Positions 51,330-60,092 of a DNA stretch of 64,000 nt are shown here, in pieces. Made by a program: the position numbers and the translations under genes. Within the stretch, counting starts at the first letter, position 1; every line of letters starts with the position of its first letter. Under the pieces are notes generated by a model. The model was not told the origin of the DNA and did no database searches. It was given only the letters and a program-made list of their open reading frames with translations. Source of the stretch: Bacteroides ovatus. GTDB taxonomy: Bacteria; Bacteroidota; Bacteroidia; Bacteroidales; Bacteroidaceae. The DNA is taken from positions 6,324,001-6,388,000 of the forward strand of contig NZ_CP012938.1 in NCBI RefSeq assembly GCF_001314995.1. The letters are read 5' to 3'.

Positions 51330-52544
51330 TTGATAGTTATAATATTAATGAATAGAATGATGAAAAAACAGACCCAAGCGATTCATACGCAGTTCCAAAG
51401 AAGAGATGCTTACAATTCTCTCAGTATGCCGGTTTACCATACAGCGGCTTATGAATTTGACAATGCTGATGACATGGCTGATGCTTTTTGCGGGCGGACA
51501 GATGCTCCGGATTACTCCAGAGTGATGAATCCCACAGTGACTTTTTTTGAGAATAAGGTGAAGGAACTTACGGGGGCAGCAGAAGTCATAGCCCTCAATT
51601 CCGGTATGGCGGCTATTAGTAATACATTATTTTCAATTGCAGCTGCAGGAAAGAATATAGTTACATCGCGTCATTTGTTTGGTAATACTTATTCGTTTAT
51701 TGCTGGTACATTGTCCCGCTTCGGGGTGGAACCTAGATTGTGTGATTTGACAGACATTGGAGCAGTAGAGAAAGTAGTAGACAGTAATACCTGCTGCATT
51801 TATGTGGAGATTATCACCAATCCGCAGATGGAAGTGGCGGATTTACAGGCGCTCTCACGGATAGTTCATGAAAGGGGAATTCCTCTCATCGTTGATACTA
51901 CGCTTATTCCTTTCACAGAATTCGATTCACATAGCTTAGGCGTAGATATTGAAGTGGTTTCCAGTACCAAATATTTATCAGGGGGAGCCACTTCCATTGG
52001 TGGTTTAGTAATTGATTATGGTACATGTCCGGGATTCGGTAAACGTATGCGTACAGAGATGTTACTCAATCTGGGAGCTTATATGACTCCTCATGTGGCC
52101 TATATGCATACTATCGGATTGGAAACATTGGACGCGCGATATCGGATACAGTCTGCCAATGCCGCTATGTTGGCTGGTAAGCTTCGCATATTATCTGCTG
52201 TCAAACGTGTGAATTATGTGGGGCTGAAGGATAATTCATACTACGCTTTGGCACAAAGACAGTTTGGTCCGACTGCCGGTGCTATGATTACGATAGACCT
52301 GGAAAGTAAAGAGGCATGCTTTGCTTTCATCAACCGACTGAAATTGATACGTCGCGCTACTAACTTGTTTGACAATAAGACGCTTGCTATTCATCCTGCA
52401 AGTACTATTTTTGGACCGTTTACTGATAAACAGCGACAGGACATGGATGTGTTGGATACGACTATCCGTTTCTCAATTGGTTTGGAGGATGTGGATGATC
52501 TGTTTGACGATGTCAGACAGGCTTTGAATAATAAAAAGGATTAG
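51330..52544 (+). CDS. PLP-dependent trans-sulfuration enzyme (Cys/Met metabolism family)
   Basis: Up to 404 aa; MKKQTQAIHTQF at 51360 is the probable real start. Fold-type I Cys/Met enzyme: YSRVMNPTVTFFENKVKEL, ALNSGMAAI, SRHLFGNTYSF, TNPQMEVADL, the Schiff-base Lys in SSTKYLSGGATSIGG, and NTAT-like AIHPASTIFGPFT near the end. Could be O-acetylhomoserine sulfhydrylase, cystathionine gamma-synthase or methionine gamma-lyase; family members are hard to tell apart by eye. Stands alone with the orphan SusC/SusD pair 134 nt downstream, which has its own promoter. Confidence 0.85.
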   Translation: MIVIILMNRMMKKQTQAIHTQFQRRDAYNSLSMPVYHTAAYEFDNADDMADAFCGRTDAPDYSRVMNPTVTFFENKVKELTGAAEVIALNSGMAAISNTLFSIAAAGKNIVTSRHLFGNTYSFIAGTLSRFGVEPRLCDLTDIGAVEKVVDSNTCCIYVEIITNPQMEVADLQALSRIVHERGIPLIVDTTLIPFTEFDSHSLGVDIEVVSSTKYLSGGATSIGGLVIDYGTCPGFGKRMRTEMLLNLGAYMTPHVAYMHTIGLETLDARYRIQSANAAMLAGKLRILSAVKRVNYVGLKDNSYYALAQRQFGPTAGAMITIDLESKEACFAFINRLKLIRRATNLFDNKTLAIHPASTIFGPFTDKQRQDMDVLDTTIRFSIGLEDVDDLFDDVRQALNNKKD

Positions 52545-52621
52545 AAGCAAAAATCTGAAAGTCATACACGCAACTGTAAATATACCGCAAATATGGTATA
52601 TAAAATGCCATTCATACGGGA

Positions 52622-52652
52622 TTTATCAGTTTGTATATATCTAATACCTTTG
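52622..52652 (+). promoter_or_regulatory. promoter of the orphan susC-like gene
   Basis: TTTA (52622-52625), 19 nt, TACCTTTG (52645-52652); start codon 27 nt later. Confidence 0.6.
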
Positions 52653-52678
52653 CCCCATCATTTTAACAGTAAACAATA

Positions 52679-55600
52679 ATGGGTAAAAGGATTCATTTAT
52701 TTTTGCTTGCTCTTGCAATAGGAGTGATACAAGGGGCAGCACAGGTGACAACAGTGCGGGGCATCGTCACCACAGAAGAAGATGGGGAGCCGGTTATCGG
52801 TGCCTCAGTTATAGTGAAAGGAACTTCATTGGGTACCGTAACTGATGTCAACGGGAGATTTGAACTGAGTGGACTCCCGCCATCAGCCACCCGGCTGCTA
52901 ATCTCTTACATTAGTCTGATGGCAAAAGAGGTAGCTATTGCACCACAGGTATCGGTAACACTGAAGAGTGATACGCATCTGCTGGATGAGGTAGTAGTAA
53001 CGGCTTTGGGTATTTCACGCGAGAAAAAGGCATTGGGCTATACGGCACAGGAAGTAAAACAGGATGCTTTGGTGCAAGGGAAAGATAATAATCTGTTAAA
53101 TTCGTTGAGTGGTAAGATAGCTGGTGTGCGTATTACCAATACACAAGGAGATGTTGGTTCCAGTCGCATCGTTATTCGTGGTGAAACTTCTATTGCAGGT
53201 GAGAATCAACCGCTTTTTATTGTGGATGGAATCCCAGTGGATAATTCGCAGCTTAATGCACGTTCCAGCGGACGTGATTTTAAAAATGCAATAGCAGACC
53301 TGAATCCGGAAGACATAAAAACACTTACTGTATTGAAAGGTCCGAATGCCGCTGCCCTTTATGGTGCGCGTGCTGCTCACGGTGCTATTGTCATCACTAC
53401 TAAGGGAGGAGACAAAAGGCAGAAAGGGATAGGGATTACATTACATTCTTCCACGCAAGTCTCTTTTGTTGCTACCTTGCCGGAGTTTCAAAATCTTTTT
53501 GGACAAGGGGCAGGGGGACGGTTCAGTTATGTAGATGGCAAGGGTGCAGGTGTGAATGACGGGGTAGACGAAAGCTGGGGACCACGTCTTGATATTGGTT
53601 TGTTGATTCCTCAGTTCGATAGCCCATTGGACGCTGACGGTAATCGTGTGGCTACTCCCTGGGTATCCCATCCCAACAATGTACGCGATTATTTTCGCAT
53701 GGGTATTTCTACAAACAACGGTATTTCTGTTGCCCGTGGAGACGACAAATACCAGTTCCGTGTAGGATATAACTACGAAAAACAAGTCAGTATCGTTCCT
53801 GATGCTGGAACTAATAAGACGAATATCAGCCTAAATACGGATTACCATCTGGCAAAATGGATTGTGGTGGGAGCTACAGCCAATTACATCGTTTATACAG
53901 CTCCCAGTTTGCCGGGGTCAGCTACCCCCTCGGGCAGTAACGTACGTTCTAACAGTCCTATGCTTCAGTTCTTGTGGTTCGGACGTCAAGTGGATACGAA
54001 CTCATTGAAGGCGGACTATACTCGCAACTGGAATTCAAGCTATTACGACAATCCTTTTTGGAGTGCTTCTTATAATACACAGAGTCAGGAACGTCATCGT
54101 CTGATAGGTGATCTGCATGCCGAATTCCGTCTGACAGATGGGTTGAATGTGCGTTTTCGTACTAGTACCGACTGGTATAATGACCGGAGGAAATCCAAAG
54201 TAAAATGGGGGAGTGCAGGTGCCGGTTCGCCTTACGGCAGTTATGCTGAAGATGCCTATACGGTGAAAGAGAATAACACAGAAGTATTGGCGACTTATAT
54301 CAAACAGTTGAATAAAAATTGGGGAATTGACGCTCTTCTGGGTTTTAATGTACGTAACAAACAATATGAGAATAATTATCAGGCTGCTCCCCGTTTGGCG
54401 GTTGCTGATCTTTATACATTGACTAACTCGCGTGATCCGCTCACTTCGTCCAATGATTTCTACCGTTTACGGCAATATGGCCTTTACGGTTCCATACAAC
54501 TGGATTACCGTCGTTGGGCTTTCTTGAATATAACAGGACGGAACGATTGGTCGTCTACACTACCTGTGGACAACAATTCTTATTTCTATCCTTCGGTGAC
54601 GGCTAGTGTGTTGCTTTCTGAAGCTTTCGGGTGGAGAAGTAAAGCTGTTAACTACCTAAAAATACGTGGAGGATGGTCTCAAGTGGGAGCAGATGCCAAT
54701 CCTTATCAATTGGCAACGGTCTTTACTTCAGAAACAGCTTTCAATGGGAATCCACTTCAAAGTTCTTCTACCATTGGTATGAATCCGAATCTAAAACCGG
54801 AGAAGACGTCATCTATAGAAGCTGGTTTCGAGGCGGCTTTTTGGGACAATCGCCTATGCTTGGATTTCACTTACTATAAGACCGATAGTCGTAATCAAAT
54901 ATTGAAACTAGCTACTACTGCTGCCAGTGGGTACACGTCGCAGGTGCGTAATGCCGGACATATCCGTAATCGTGGCTATGAAATACAATTGGGCGCTGTT
55001 CCTATACAAACATCGAAAGGGTTTCGTTGGAATCTGGATTTGAATTATGGTGCCAACAGCAGCAAGGTTGTCAAATTGGATGATGAAGGTTTGATTACGA
55101 GTTACCGGCTCTACTCGTCTGGTATTCAGATACTGGCTTCAGTGGGCGAAGCTTATGGAACCCTGTTCGGCACTTCATACGTGCGTGATGCTAATGGAAA
55201 CGTTGTGGTGGATGCTAACGGTCTGCCTAAGATTTCGACCACTAATAAAACGTTGGGGAAGTTTACGCCCGACTGGACAGGCGGTATCAGTAACACTTTC
55301 AGTTATCGTTCGTTAAGTCTTTCTTTTCTGATAGATGCAAGTGTAGGTGGTTCTATTTTTTCCAACACTAATAAAACTGGAAAATATACCGGTGTATTAG
55401 CTAACACATTATCGGGCCGGGATGCCGAGCACGGTGGCTTGTGGTATTATACTGCCGCCATGGGTAACAATGTACGATTACCAGAATCTCCTTCTTATTC
55501 CGTATCCTCTGATGGACTTTACTATGCCCAGGTCAATGGGCAATCCACCCGTGTGTATCAGGATGGCATTATGGTAGAAGGAGTGACGGAAAGTGGTTCT

Positions 55601-55918
55601 AAGAACGAAGAGGTTGTATCTGCCGAGAAATACTACCATCGTATTTACAGTATTGCTGAAGCTAATGTATATGATGCTTCTTACGTGAAACTGCGAGAAG
55701 TCGCTTTGAGTTACCGTCTACCTCGCTTGTGGACGCAGAAACTGCATTTGCAAGAAGCTTCCGTTACACTGACGGGACGTAACTTGTGGACTATTTATAA
55801 GAGTGTCCCTAATATAGATCCGGAATCGGCTTTGACTACTGGAAACGCACAAGGAGTAGAAGCCTATTCATTGCCTACAACACGTTCCTTTGGTGTGAAC
55901 CTTTCCGTGAAATTCTAA
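52679..55918 (+). CDS. SusC-like TonB-dependent transporter
   Basis: 1079 aa outer-membrane importer. Signal peptide (ends GAAQVTT), carboxypeptidase-like domain with GIVTTEEDGEPVIGASVIVKGT, SusC signature LLDEVVVTALGISREKKALGY, plug with IVIRGETSIAGENQPLFIVDGIPV and LKGPNAAALYGARAAHGAIVITTKGG, then a 22-strand-type barrel ending TTRSFGVNLSVKF. The final residues are the usual C-terminal beta-signal. Paired with the SusD-like gene 27 nt downstream. No glycosidase is nearby, so the ligand may not be a polysaccharide; peptides or small metabolites are possible (inference). Confidence 0.95.
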   Translation: MGKRIHLFLLALAIGVIQGAAQVTTVRGIVTTEEDGEPVIGASVIVKGTSLGTVTDVNGRFELSGLPPSATRLLISYISLMAKEVAIAPQVSVTLKSDTHLLDEVVVTALGISREKKALGYTAQEVKQDALVQGKDNNLLNSLSGKIAGVRITNTQGDVGSSRIVIRGETSIAGENQPLFIVDGIPVDNSQLNARSSGRDFKNAIADLNPEDIKTLTVLKGPNAAALYGARAAHGAIVITTKGGDKRQKGIGITLHSSTQVSFVATLPEFQNLFGQGAGGRFSYVDGKGAGVNDGVDESWGPRLDIGLLIPQFDSPLDADGNRVATPWVSHPNNVRDYFRMGISTNNGISVARGDDKYQFRVGYNYEKQVSIVPDAGTNKTNISLNTDYHLAKWIVVGATANYIVYTAPSLPGSATPSGSNVRSNSPMLQFLWFGRQVDTNSLKADYTRNWNSSYYDNPFWSASYNTQSQERHRLIGDLHAEFRLTDGLNVRFRTSTDWYNDRRKSKVKWGSAGAGSPYGSYAEDAYTVKENNTEVLATYIKQLNKNWGIDALLGFNVRNKQYENNYQAAPRLAVADLYTLTNSRDPLTSSNDFYRLRQYGLYGSIQLDYRRWAFLNITGRNDWSSTLPVDNNSYFYPSVTASVLLSEAFGWRSKAVNYLKIRGGWSQVGADANPYQLATVFTSETAFNGNPLQSSSTIGMNPNLKPEKTSSIEAGFEAAFWDNRLCLDFTYYKTDSRNQILKLATTAASGYTSQVRNAGHIRNRGYEIQLGAVPIQTSKGFRWNLDLNYGANSSKVVKLDDEGLITSYRLYSSGIQILASVGEAYGTLFGTSYVRDANGNVVVDANGLPKISTTNKTLGKFTPDWTGGISNTFSYRSLSLSFLIDASVGGSIFSNTNKTGKYTGVLANTLSGRDAEHGGLWYYTAAMGNNVRLPESPSYSVSSDGLYYAQVNGQSTRVYQDGIMVEGVTESGSKNEEVVSAEKYYHRIYSIAEANVYDASYVKLREVALSYRLPRLWTQKLHLQEASVTLTGRNLWTIYKSVPNIDPESALTTGNAQGVEAYSLPTTRSFGVNLSVKF

Positions 55919-55945
55919 ATGTGAACCTTTAAATAATAGGATAAG

Positions 55946-57394
55946 ATGAAAAGAAGAATATATTTTTTATATATAATATGGGTACAAGTGGTTGCCATTT
56001 CTCTATCATCGTGTGATGATGAATTGACTGATATCAACCGCAACCCCAATGCCACTGAAAATCCACAGCCGGCTTATTTACTTGCCGCTGCACAGTATCA
56101 TGCCGCCAATCTTTATTGGGGAAGTAGTACGAACTATAATTCTACTCTGTTGTGGGTGCAACATTGGGCTAAAATACAATATACAGAGCCAGATTGCTAT
56201 AATGTGGATAATGGCAGCTTTACCACTACGTGGGACACCGGCTATGCAACGCTAATAACTGACTTGAATGCTATTATCAGTTCGGAACTCGGAAATGATA
56301 ATTATCGAGGGATAGCTACAGTGTGGCGTTCGTGGGTTTACCTGTTGCTGACCAATCTGTATGGAAATATACCATACAGTGAATATGCACAAAGTGTAAC
56401 ACCCGCTTATGATTCACAAGAGACTGTTTTGCGCGGGCTTTTGGAGGAGTTGATCGCTGCTGACCAGTTGCTTTCTACCACAGGAGGAACGGTAGAAGGG
56501 GATTTGATTTACGGAAATGATATTACCCGCTGGAAACAATTGGCCCACTCCCTACGGCTACGTATCGCCCTTGAATTAGCTGACCGGGATGAGGATACAG
56601 CGCGTCGGGTTATTGCTTCCCTTTGGGATAATCGTAACAGTGTAATAGATAGCAATGATGCTATAGCCCGTTTTGTTTTTACTTCTTCACCACAATGGAA
56701 TCCATGGGCATCTGCTTTCAATTCACGTGATGATCAGCGGGTATCAAAAACGTTGATTGATAAACTGAATGAATGGAATGATCCGAGAATTGGAATTTTA
56801 GCCCAGCTACCTCAAGACGAAGGTGTGAAAAACTATGTAGGAGCTGCCAATTCCTTATCTGCTGATGCCGCTAATAATCAGGGATTTAATAAAGTTTCCC
56901 GTCCCGGTACTTATTTTTTGAAAGATAGCTCTCCGGCTGTATTTTATACGTATGCCGAGGTCTTGTTTATCTTTGCAGAATCCGCTGCACGCGGCTGGAT
57001 AACGGCTGATGCGGAAACGCTCTACCGCGAAGCTATTACTGCTTCATTGAATCAGTTTGGCATTATAGACAATCGTATAATCGATTCTTATTTACAGCAG
57101 GAGGCGATTCGGTTCGACGCCGCACATTGGTATGAATCTATCGGCTGGCAGAAGTGGATCGCTTATTATGGACAGGGACCCGATGCTTTCACTGACTGGC
57201 GCAGGCTCGGTTATCCCCAGCTTATCCCTGGTCCCGATTCCGTTTTGGGTTCCGGAGAGTTACCTCGTCGCTTTTTTTATCCCGTAACGGAACAATCACT
57301 GAATGGTAAGCAGTATCAGATTGCCATATCCCATCAGGGAGCAGATGAGATTACTACCCGTTTGTGGTTTGATGTAGCTAATAAAGAACGATGA
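55946..57394 (+). CDS. SusD/RagB-like outer-membrane lipoprotein (SusD-like_2 type)
   Basis: 482 aa. Lipobox SLSSC (Cys23), then DDELTDINRNPNATENPQPAYLLAAAQYHAANLYWG, the pattern of the SusD-like_2 subfamily that pairs with TonB transporters outside classic starch loci. TPR-like helices across the middle (VWRSWVYLLLTNLYGNIPYSEYA) and a C-terminal FTDWRRLGYPQLIPGPDS block. It forms the surface lid on the SusC-like barrel encoded upstream. Confidence 0.92.
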   Translation: MKRRIYFLYIIWVQVVAISLSSCDDELTDINRNPNATENPQPAYLLAAAQYHAANLYWGSSTNYNSTLLWVQHWAKIQYTEPDCYNVDNGSFTTTWDTGYATLITDLNAIISSELGNDNYRGIATVWRSWVYLLLTNLYGNIPYSEYAQSVTPAYDSQETVLRGLLEELIAADQLLSTTGGTVEGDLIYGNDITRWKQLAHSLRLRIALELADRDEDTARRVIASLWDNRNSVIDSNDAIARFVFTSSPQWNPWASAFNSRDDQRVSKTLIDKLNEWNDPRIGILAQLPQDEGVKNYVGAANSLSADAANNQGFNKVSRPGTYFLKDSSPAVFYTYAEVLFIFAESAARGWITADAETLYREAITASLNQFGIIDNRIIDSYLQQEAIRFDAAHWYESIGWQKWIAYYGQGPDAFTDWRRLGYPQLIPGPDSVLGSGELPRRFFYPVTEQSLNGKQYQIAISHQGADEITTRLWFDVANKER

Positions 57395-57463
57395 TACCTC
57401 CGTGTCTCCGGGCTGCAATATGCGTTTGAAAAATATCCGTTGAATTTAAAAAACAGAATAACA

Positions 57464-58114
57464 ATGAACACTGACATTACATTTATCATAGCAGATAATC
57501 AGGATATAACCAGAATGGGAATGCATGGATATATTTCCGCTATATTCAGTGGATGTCGCATGATAGATGTGACAGACAAGAAAGAGCTCATGCTTGCATT
57601 GGTAGAATGTAATGACAGTGTCGTTATACTTGACTATACATTGTTTGACATCAATGGTATAGAGGAGTTTCTTATTATAGAAAAACGTTTTCCGAGAGTT
57701 CGTTGGATATTGTTTTCCAATGAATTGAGCGAAGACTTTATTCGTAGGATGAGTATAGAAAGGAATATTGGTATGATTTTGAAAGAGAACTCCGGTGAGG
57801 AAATTCATTCTGCATTGATGTGTACAGCACACGGGGAGCGATTTCTTTGTCATCAGATAACCAATTTATTGATAATCGGTTCCGACAAACCGGAAATTCA
57901 TTCTGTTTTGACTGTTACAGAGATTGACATTCTTAAATTGATAGCACATGGGAAATCTGTGAAAGAAATAGCATTGGAAAGAACCTCAAGCATTCATACT
58001 ATTATCACCCACAAAAAGAATATTTTCCGGAAGTTGGGTGTGAATAATGTATATGAAGCAACTAAGTATACTTTACGCGCCGGGCTGATTGAAATGGTAG
58101 AATATTATATATGA
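57464..58114 (+). CDS. LuxR/NarL-type response regulator
   Basis: 216 aa from the ATG at 57464; the in-frame ATG at 57440 is less likely. Receiver domain 1-120 with FIIADNQDITRMGM, phospho-Asp in VVILDYTLFDINGIEEF, a Ser/Asn switch near ILFSNELSE and Lys in GMILKEN; C-terminal HTH (about 150-210) SVLTVTEIDILKLIAHGKSVKEIALERTSSIHTIITHKKNIFRKLGV. No sensor kinase gene is adjacent. Lies 69 nt after the SusD gene without visible terminator, so it may be co-transcribed and control the SusC/SusD pair. Confidence 0.9.
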   Translation: MNTDITFIIADNQDITRMGMHGYISAIFSGCRMIDVTDKKELMLALVECNDSVVILDYTLFDINGIEEFLIIEKRFPRVRWILFSNELSEDFIRRMSIERNIGMILKENSGEEIHSALMCTAHGERFLCHQITNLLIIGSDKPEIHSVLTVTEIDILKLIAHGKSVKEIALERTSSIHTIITHKKNIFRKLGVNNVYEATKYTLRAGLIEMVEYYI

Positions 58115-58150
58115 TATTCAGAAGAGTGTTAGGATAAGAGTTAAGAAGAA

Positions 58151-58181
58151 TTTGTAGGCAGGAAAATTCTCTGTATCTTTG
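58151..58181 (+). promoter_or_regulatory. consensus promoter of rlmF, giving a (near-)leaderless mRNA
   Basis: TTTG (58151-58154), 19 nt, TATCTTTG (58174-58181). The ATG follows after five bases (58187), where transcription itself is expected to begin. Confidence 0.8.
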
Positions 58182-58186
58182 CCCGC

Positions 58187-59116
58187 ATGGCAAAAAAAGG
58201 TGAGTTACATATAAGAAATAAGCACAATGGTCAGTATGATTTTCCATTGTTGATGGAAAATTATCCTCCATTAAAGAGATTCGTATCGCTCAATCCCCTC
58301 GGAATACAAACTATAAACTTTTTTAATCCGCAAGCGGTGAAGGCTTTGAACAAAGCATTATTGGTAACTTATTATGGCATCCGGTATTGGGACATACCGA
58401 AGCAATATTTGTGTCCGCCTATTCCCGGAAGGGCGGATTACATTCATTATATTGCCGATCTTATCCAGCCGAACGGAACAACACCGGATTTACCGGCAGG
58501 AGATGCTAATGGACAGAAGTCTAAATGTAGATGTCTGGATATTGGGGTAGGTGCAAATTGCATTTATCCGATCATAGGACACACTGAATATGGATGGACC
58601 TTCGTTGGTACTGATATTGATCCGGTTTCGATAGAAAATGCACGAAAGATAGTGACTTGCAACCCTGTGTTGGCTCATAAGATTGACTTGCGACTTCAGA
58701 AAGATAGTAAGAAGATTTTCGATGGAATTATTATGTCTGATGAGTATTTTGATGTGACAATATGCAATCCTCCGTTTCATAGTTCGCGTGAAGAGGCGGA
58801 AGACGGAACGTTACGCAAATTAAGCAGTCTGAAAGGTACGAAGATAAATAAAGTGCAGCTAAATTTCGGCGGGAGTGCGAATGAACTTTGGTGCGAGGGC
58901 GGAGAAGTTCGTTTCTTATTGAATATGATTTCCGAGAGCCAAAAATATCAGAAGAACTGCGGATGGTTTACGAGTTTGGTTTCTAAAGAAAAAAATCTGG
59001 AAAAGTTATATACCAAATTAAAATCGGTGAATGTGTCCGAATATAAAGTTATTCGAATGCAGCAGGGAACTAAAAGTAGCAGGATATTAGCTTGGCGATT
59101 TGCTACCAACTCATAA
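58187..59116 (+). CDS. rlmF: 23S rRNA (adenine-1618-N6)-methyltransferase
   Basis: 309 aa. The N-terminus [16 protein letters not shown] aligns with the conserved RlmF start (LHxRNxHxxRYD), so the first ATG is needed. Other marks: [38 protein letters not shown] loop [27 protein letters not shown], catalytic NPPF in [11 protein letters not shown], and [16 protein letters not shown]. Methylates A1618 of 23S rRNA. Promoter geometry suggests translation of a leaderless mRNA. Confidence 0.95.
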   Translation: MAKKGELHIRNKHNGQYDFPLLMENYPPLKRFVSLNPLGIQTINFFNPQAVKALNKALLVTYYGIRYWDIPKQYLCPPIPGRADYIHYIADLIQPNGTTPDLPAGDANGQKSKCRCLDIGVGANCIYPIIGHTEYGWTFVGTDIDPVSIENARKIVTCNPVLAHKIDLRLQKDSKKIFDGIIMSDEYFDVTICNPPFHSSREEAEDGTLRKLSSLKGTKINKVQLNFGGSANELWCEGGEVRFLLNMISESQKYQKNCGWFTSLVSKEKNLEKLYTKLKSVNVSEYKVIRMQQGTKSSRILAWRFATNS

Positions 59117-59171
59117 CAATGAGTGAATATCGAACTGTTATTTGTTTAACCTATTAATTAAATAGAATATT

Positions 59172-59951
59172 ATGGAAACCAATTACATCACTTTGACAAA
59201 GGAGAATATTGCAAACGAACATATATGCTGTGCTTTCTCAGATAAGAAATGCAAGGATAGTTATGAACTCAAAAAAGAATGGCTGAAGAAAGAGTTCGAT
59301 AACGGCTATGTGTTCAGACGTATTGATGAACGGGCAAAAGTGTTTATCGAATACGGTCCTGCTGAAAAAGCATGGGTTCCGGTGAATGCTCCCAATTATC
59401 TGATGATAAACTGTTTCTGGGTGTCAGGTAAATATAAAGGTTGCGGACATGGTAAGGCATTATTGCAGTCTGCCATTGATGATGCAAAATTGCAGGGGAA
59501 AGATGGGCTTGTCACAGTGGTGGGCACTTCTAAATTTCATTTTATGAGTGACACGAAATGGCTGTTGCGACAAGGTTTCCAAACAATAGAAAAACTCCCT
59601 TACGGATTCAGCCTTTTAAGTTTGAAACTAAACCCGGCTGCTCCTGATCCTTCTTTTAATGATTGCGTGTTGAGCGGTGAGTGTCCGGATAAGGATGGAA
59701 TAGTCGTTTATTATACCCATCGCTGCCCGTTTACGGAGTTTCACGTTCGCGGTTCTTTGGTCAGTGCTGCTAAGAGCAAAGACATTCCATTGAGAATAAT
59801 TGAATTGGAAAGTATGGAACAGGCGCAAAATGCACCTACTCCGGCTACCATATTTACTCTTTTTTATAATGGCAAGTTTGTAACGACTGACTTAAGTGTA
59901 TGCCTTGAAGGGCGATTGAGCAAAGCATTGGGCTGTGATTCAGGAGAATAG
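59172..59951 (+). CDS. GNAT acetyltransferase with C-terminal YoaP domain
   Basis: 259 aa. GNAT fold in residues 5-150 with acetyl-CoA loop SGKYKGCGHGKALLQSAID; then a YoaP-type extension with YTHRCPFTEFHVRGSL and PTPATIFTLFYNGKFVTTDLSV, a thioredoxin-like region found behind GNAT domains in several firmicutes and Bacteroidetes. Substrate unknown. Downstream of rlmF by 55 nt. Confidence 0.85.
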   Translation: METNYITLTKENIANEHICCAFSDKKCKDSYELKKEWLKKEFDNGYVFRRIDERAKVFIEYGPAEKAWVPVNAPNYLMINCFWVSGKYKGCGHGKALLQSAIDDAKLQGKDGLVTVVGTSKFHFMSDTKWLLRQGFQTIEKLPYGFSLLSLKLNPAAPDPSFNDCVLSGECPDKDGIVVYYTHRCPFTEFHVRGSLVSAAKSKDIPLRIIELESMEQAQNAPTPATIFTLFYNGKFVTTDLSVCLEGRLSKALGCDSGE

Positions 59952-60051
59952 CTGACTTGGAACCATGTTACGTCTCTGATATGTTTAGCTAATGTTTCTT
60001 ATTTTTATTTTGCAAATTTAAATTGTGTCTGCACATTTTTTGGAAAATACA

Positions 60052-60059
60052 TACCTTTG
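60052..60059 (+). promoter_or_regulatory. -7 box before the TPR-AraC gene
   Basis: TACCTTTG, 33 nt before the start codon; -33 not clear. Confidence 0.45.
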
Positions 60060-60092
60060 GATAATTAATGATTAAACACGATTAAGAGTTTT

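Noticed and set aside
51180..51330. Possible SAM or cobalamin riboswitch before the PLP sulfur enzyme
   Set aside because: The leader from the -7 box is at most about 50 nt, and no conserved riboswitch core is visible.
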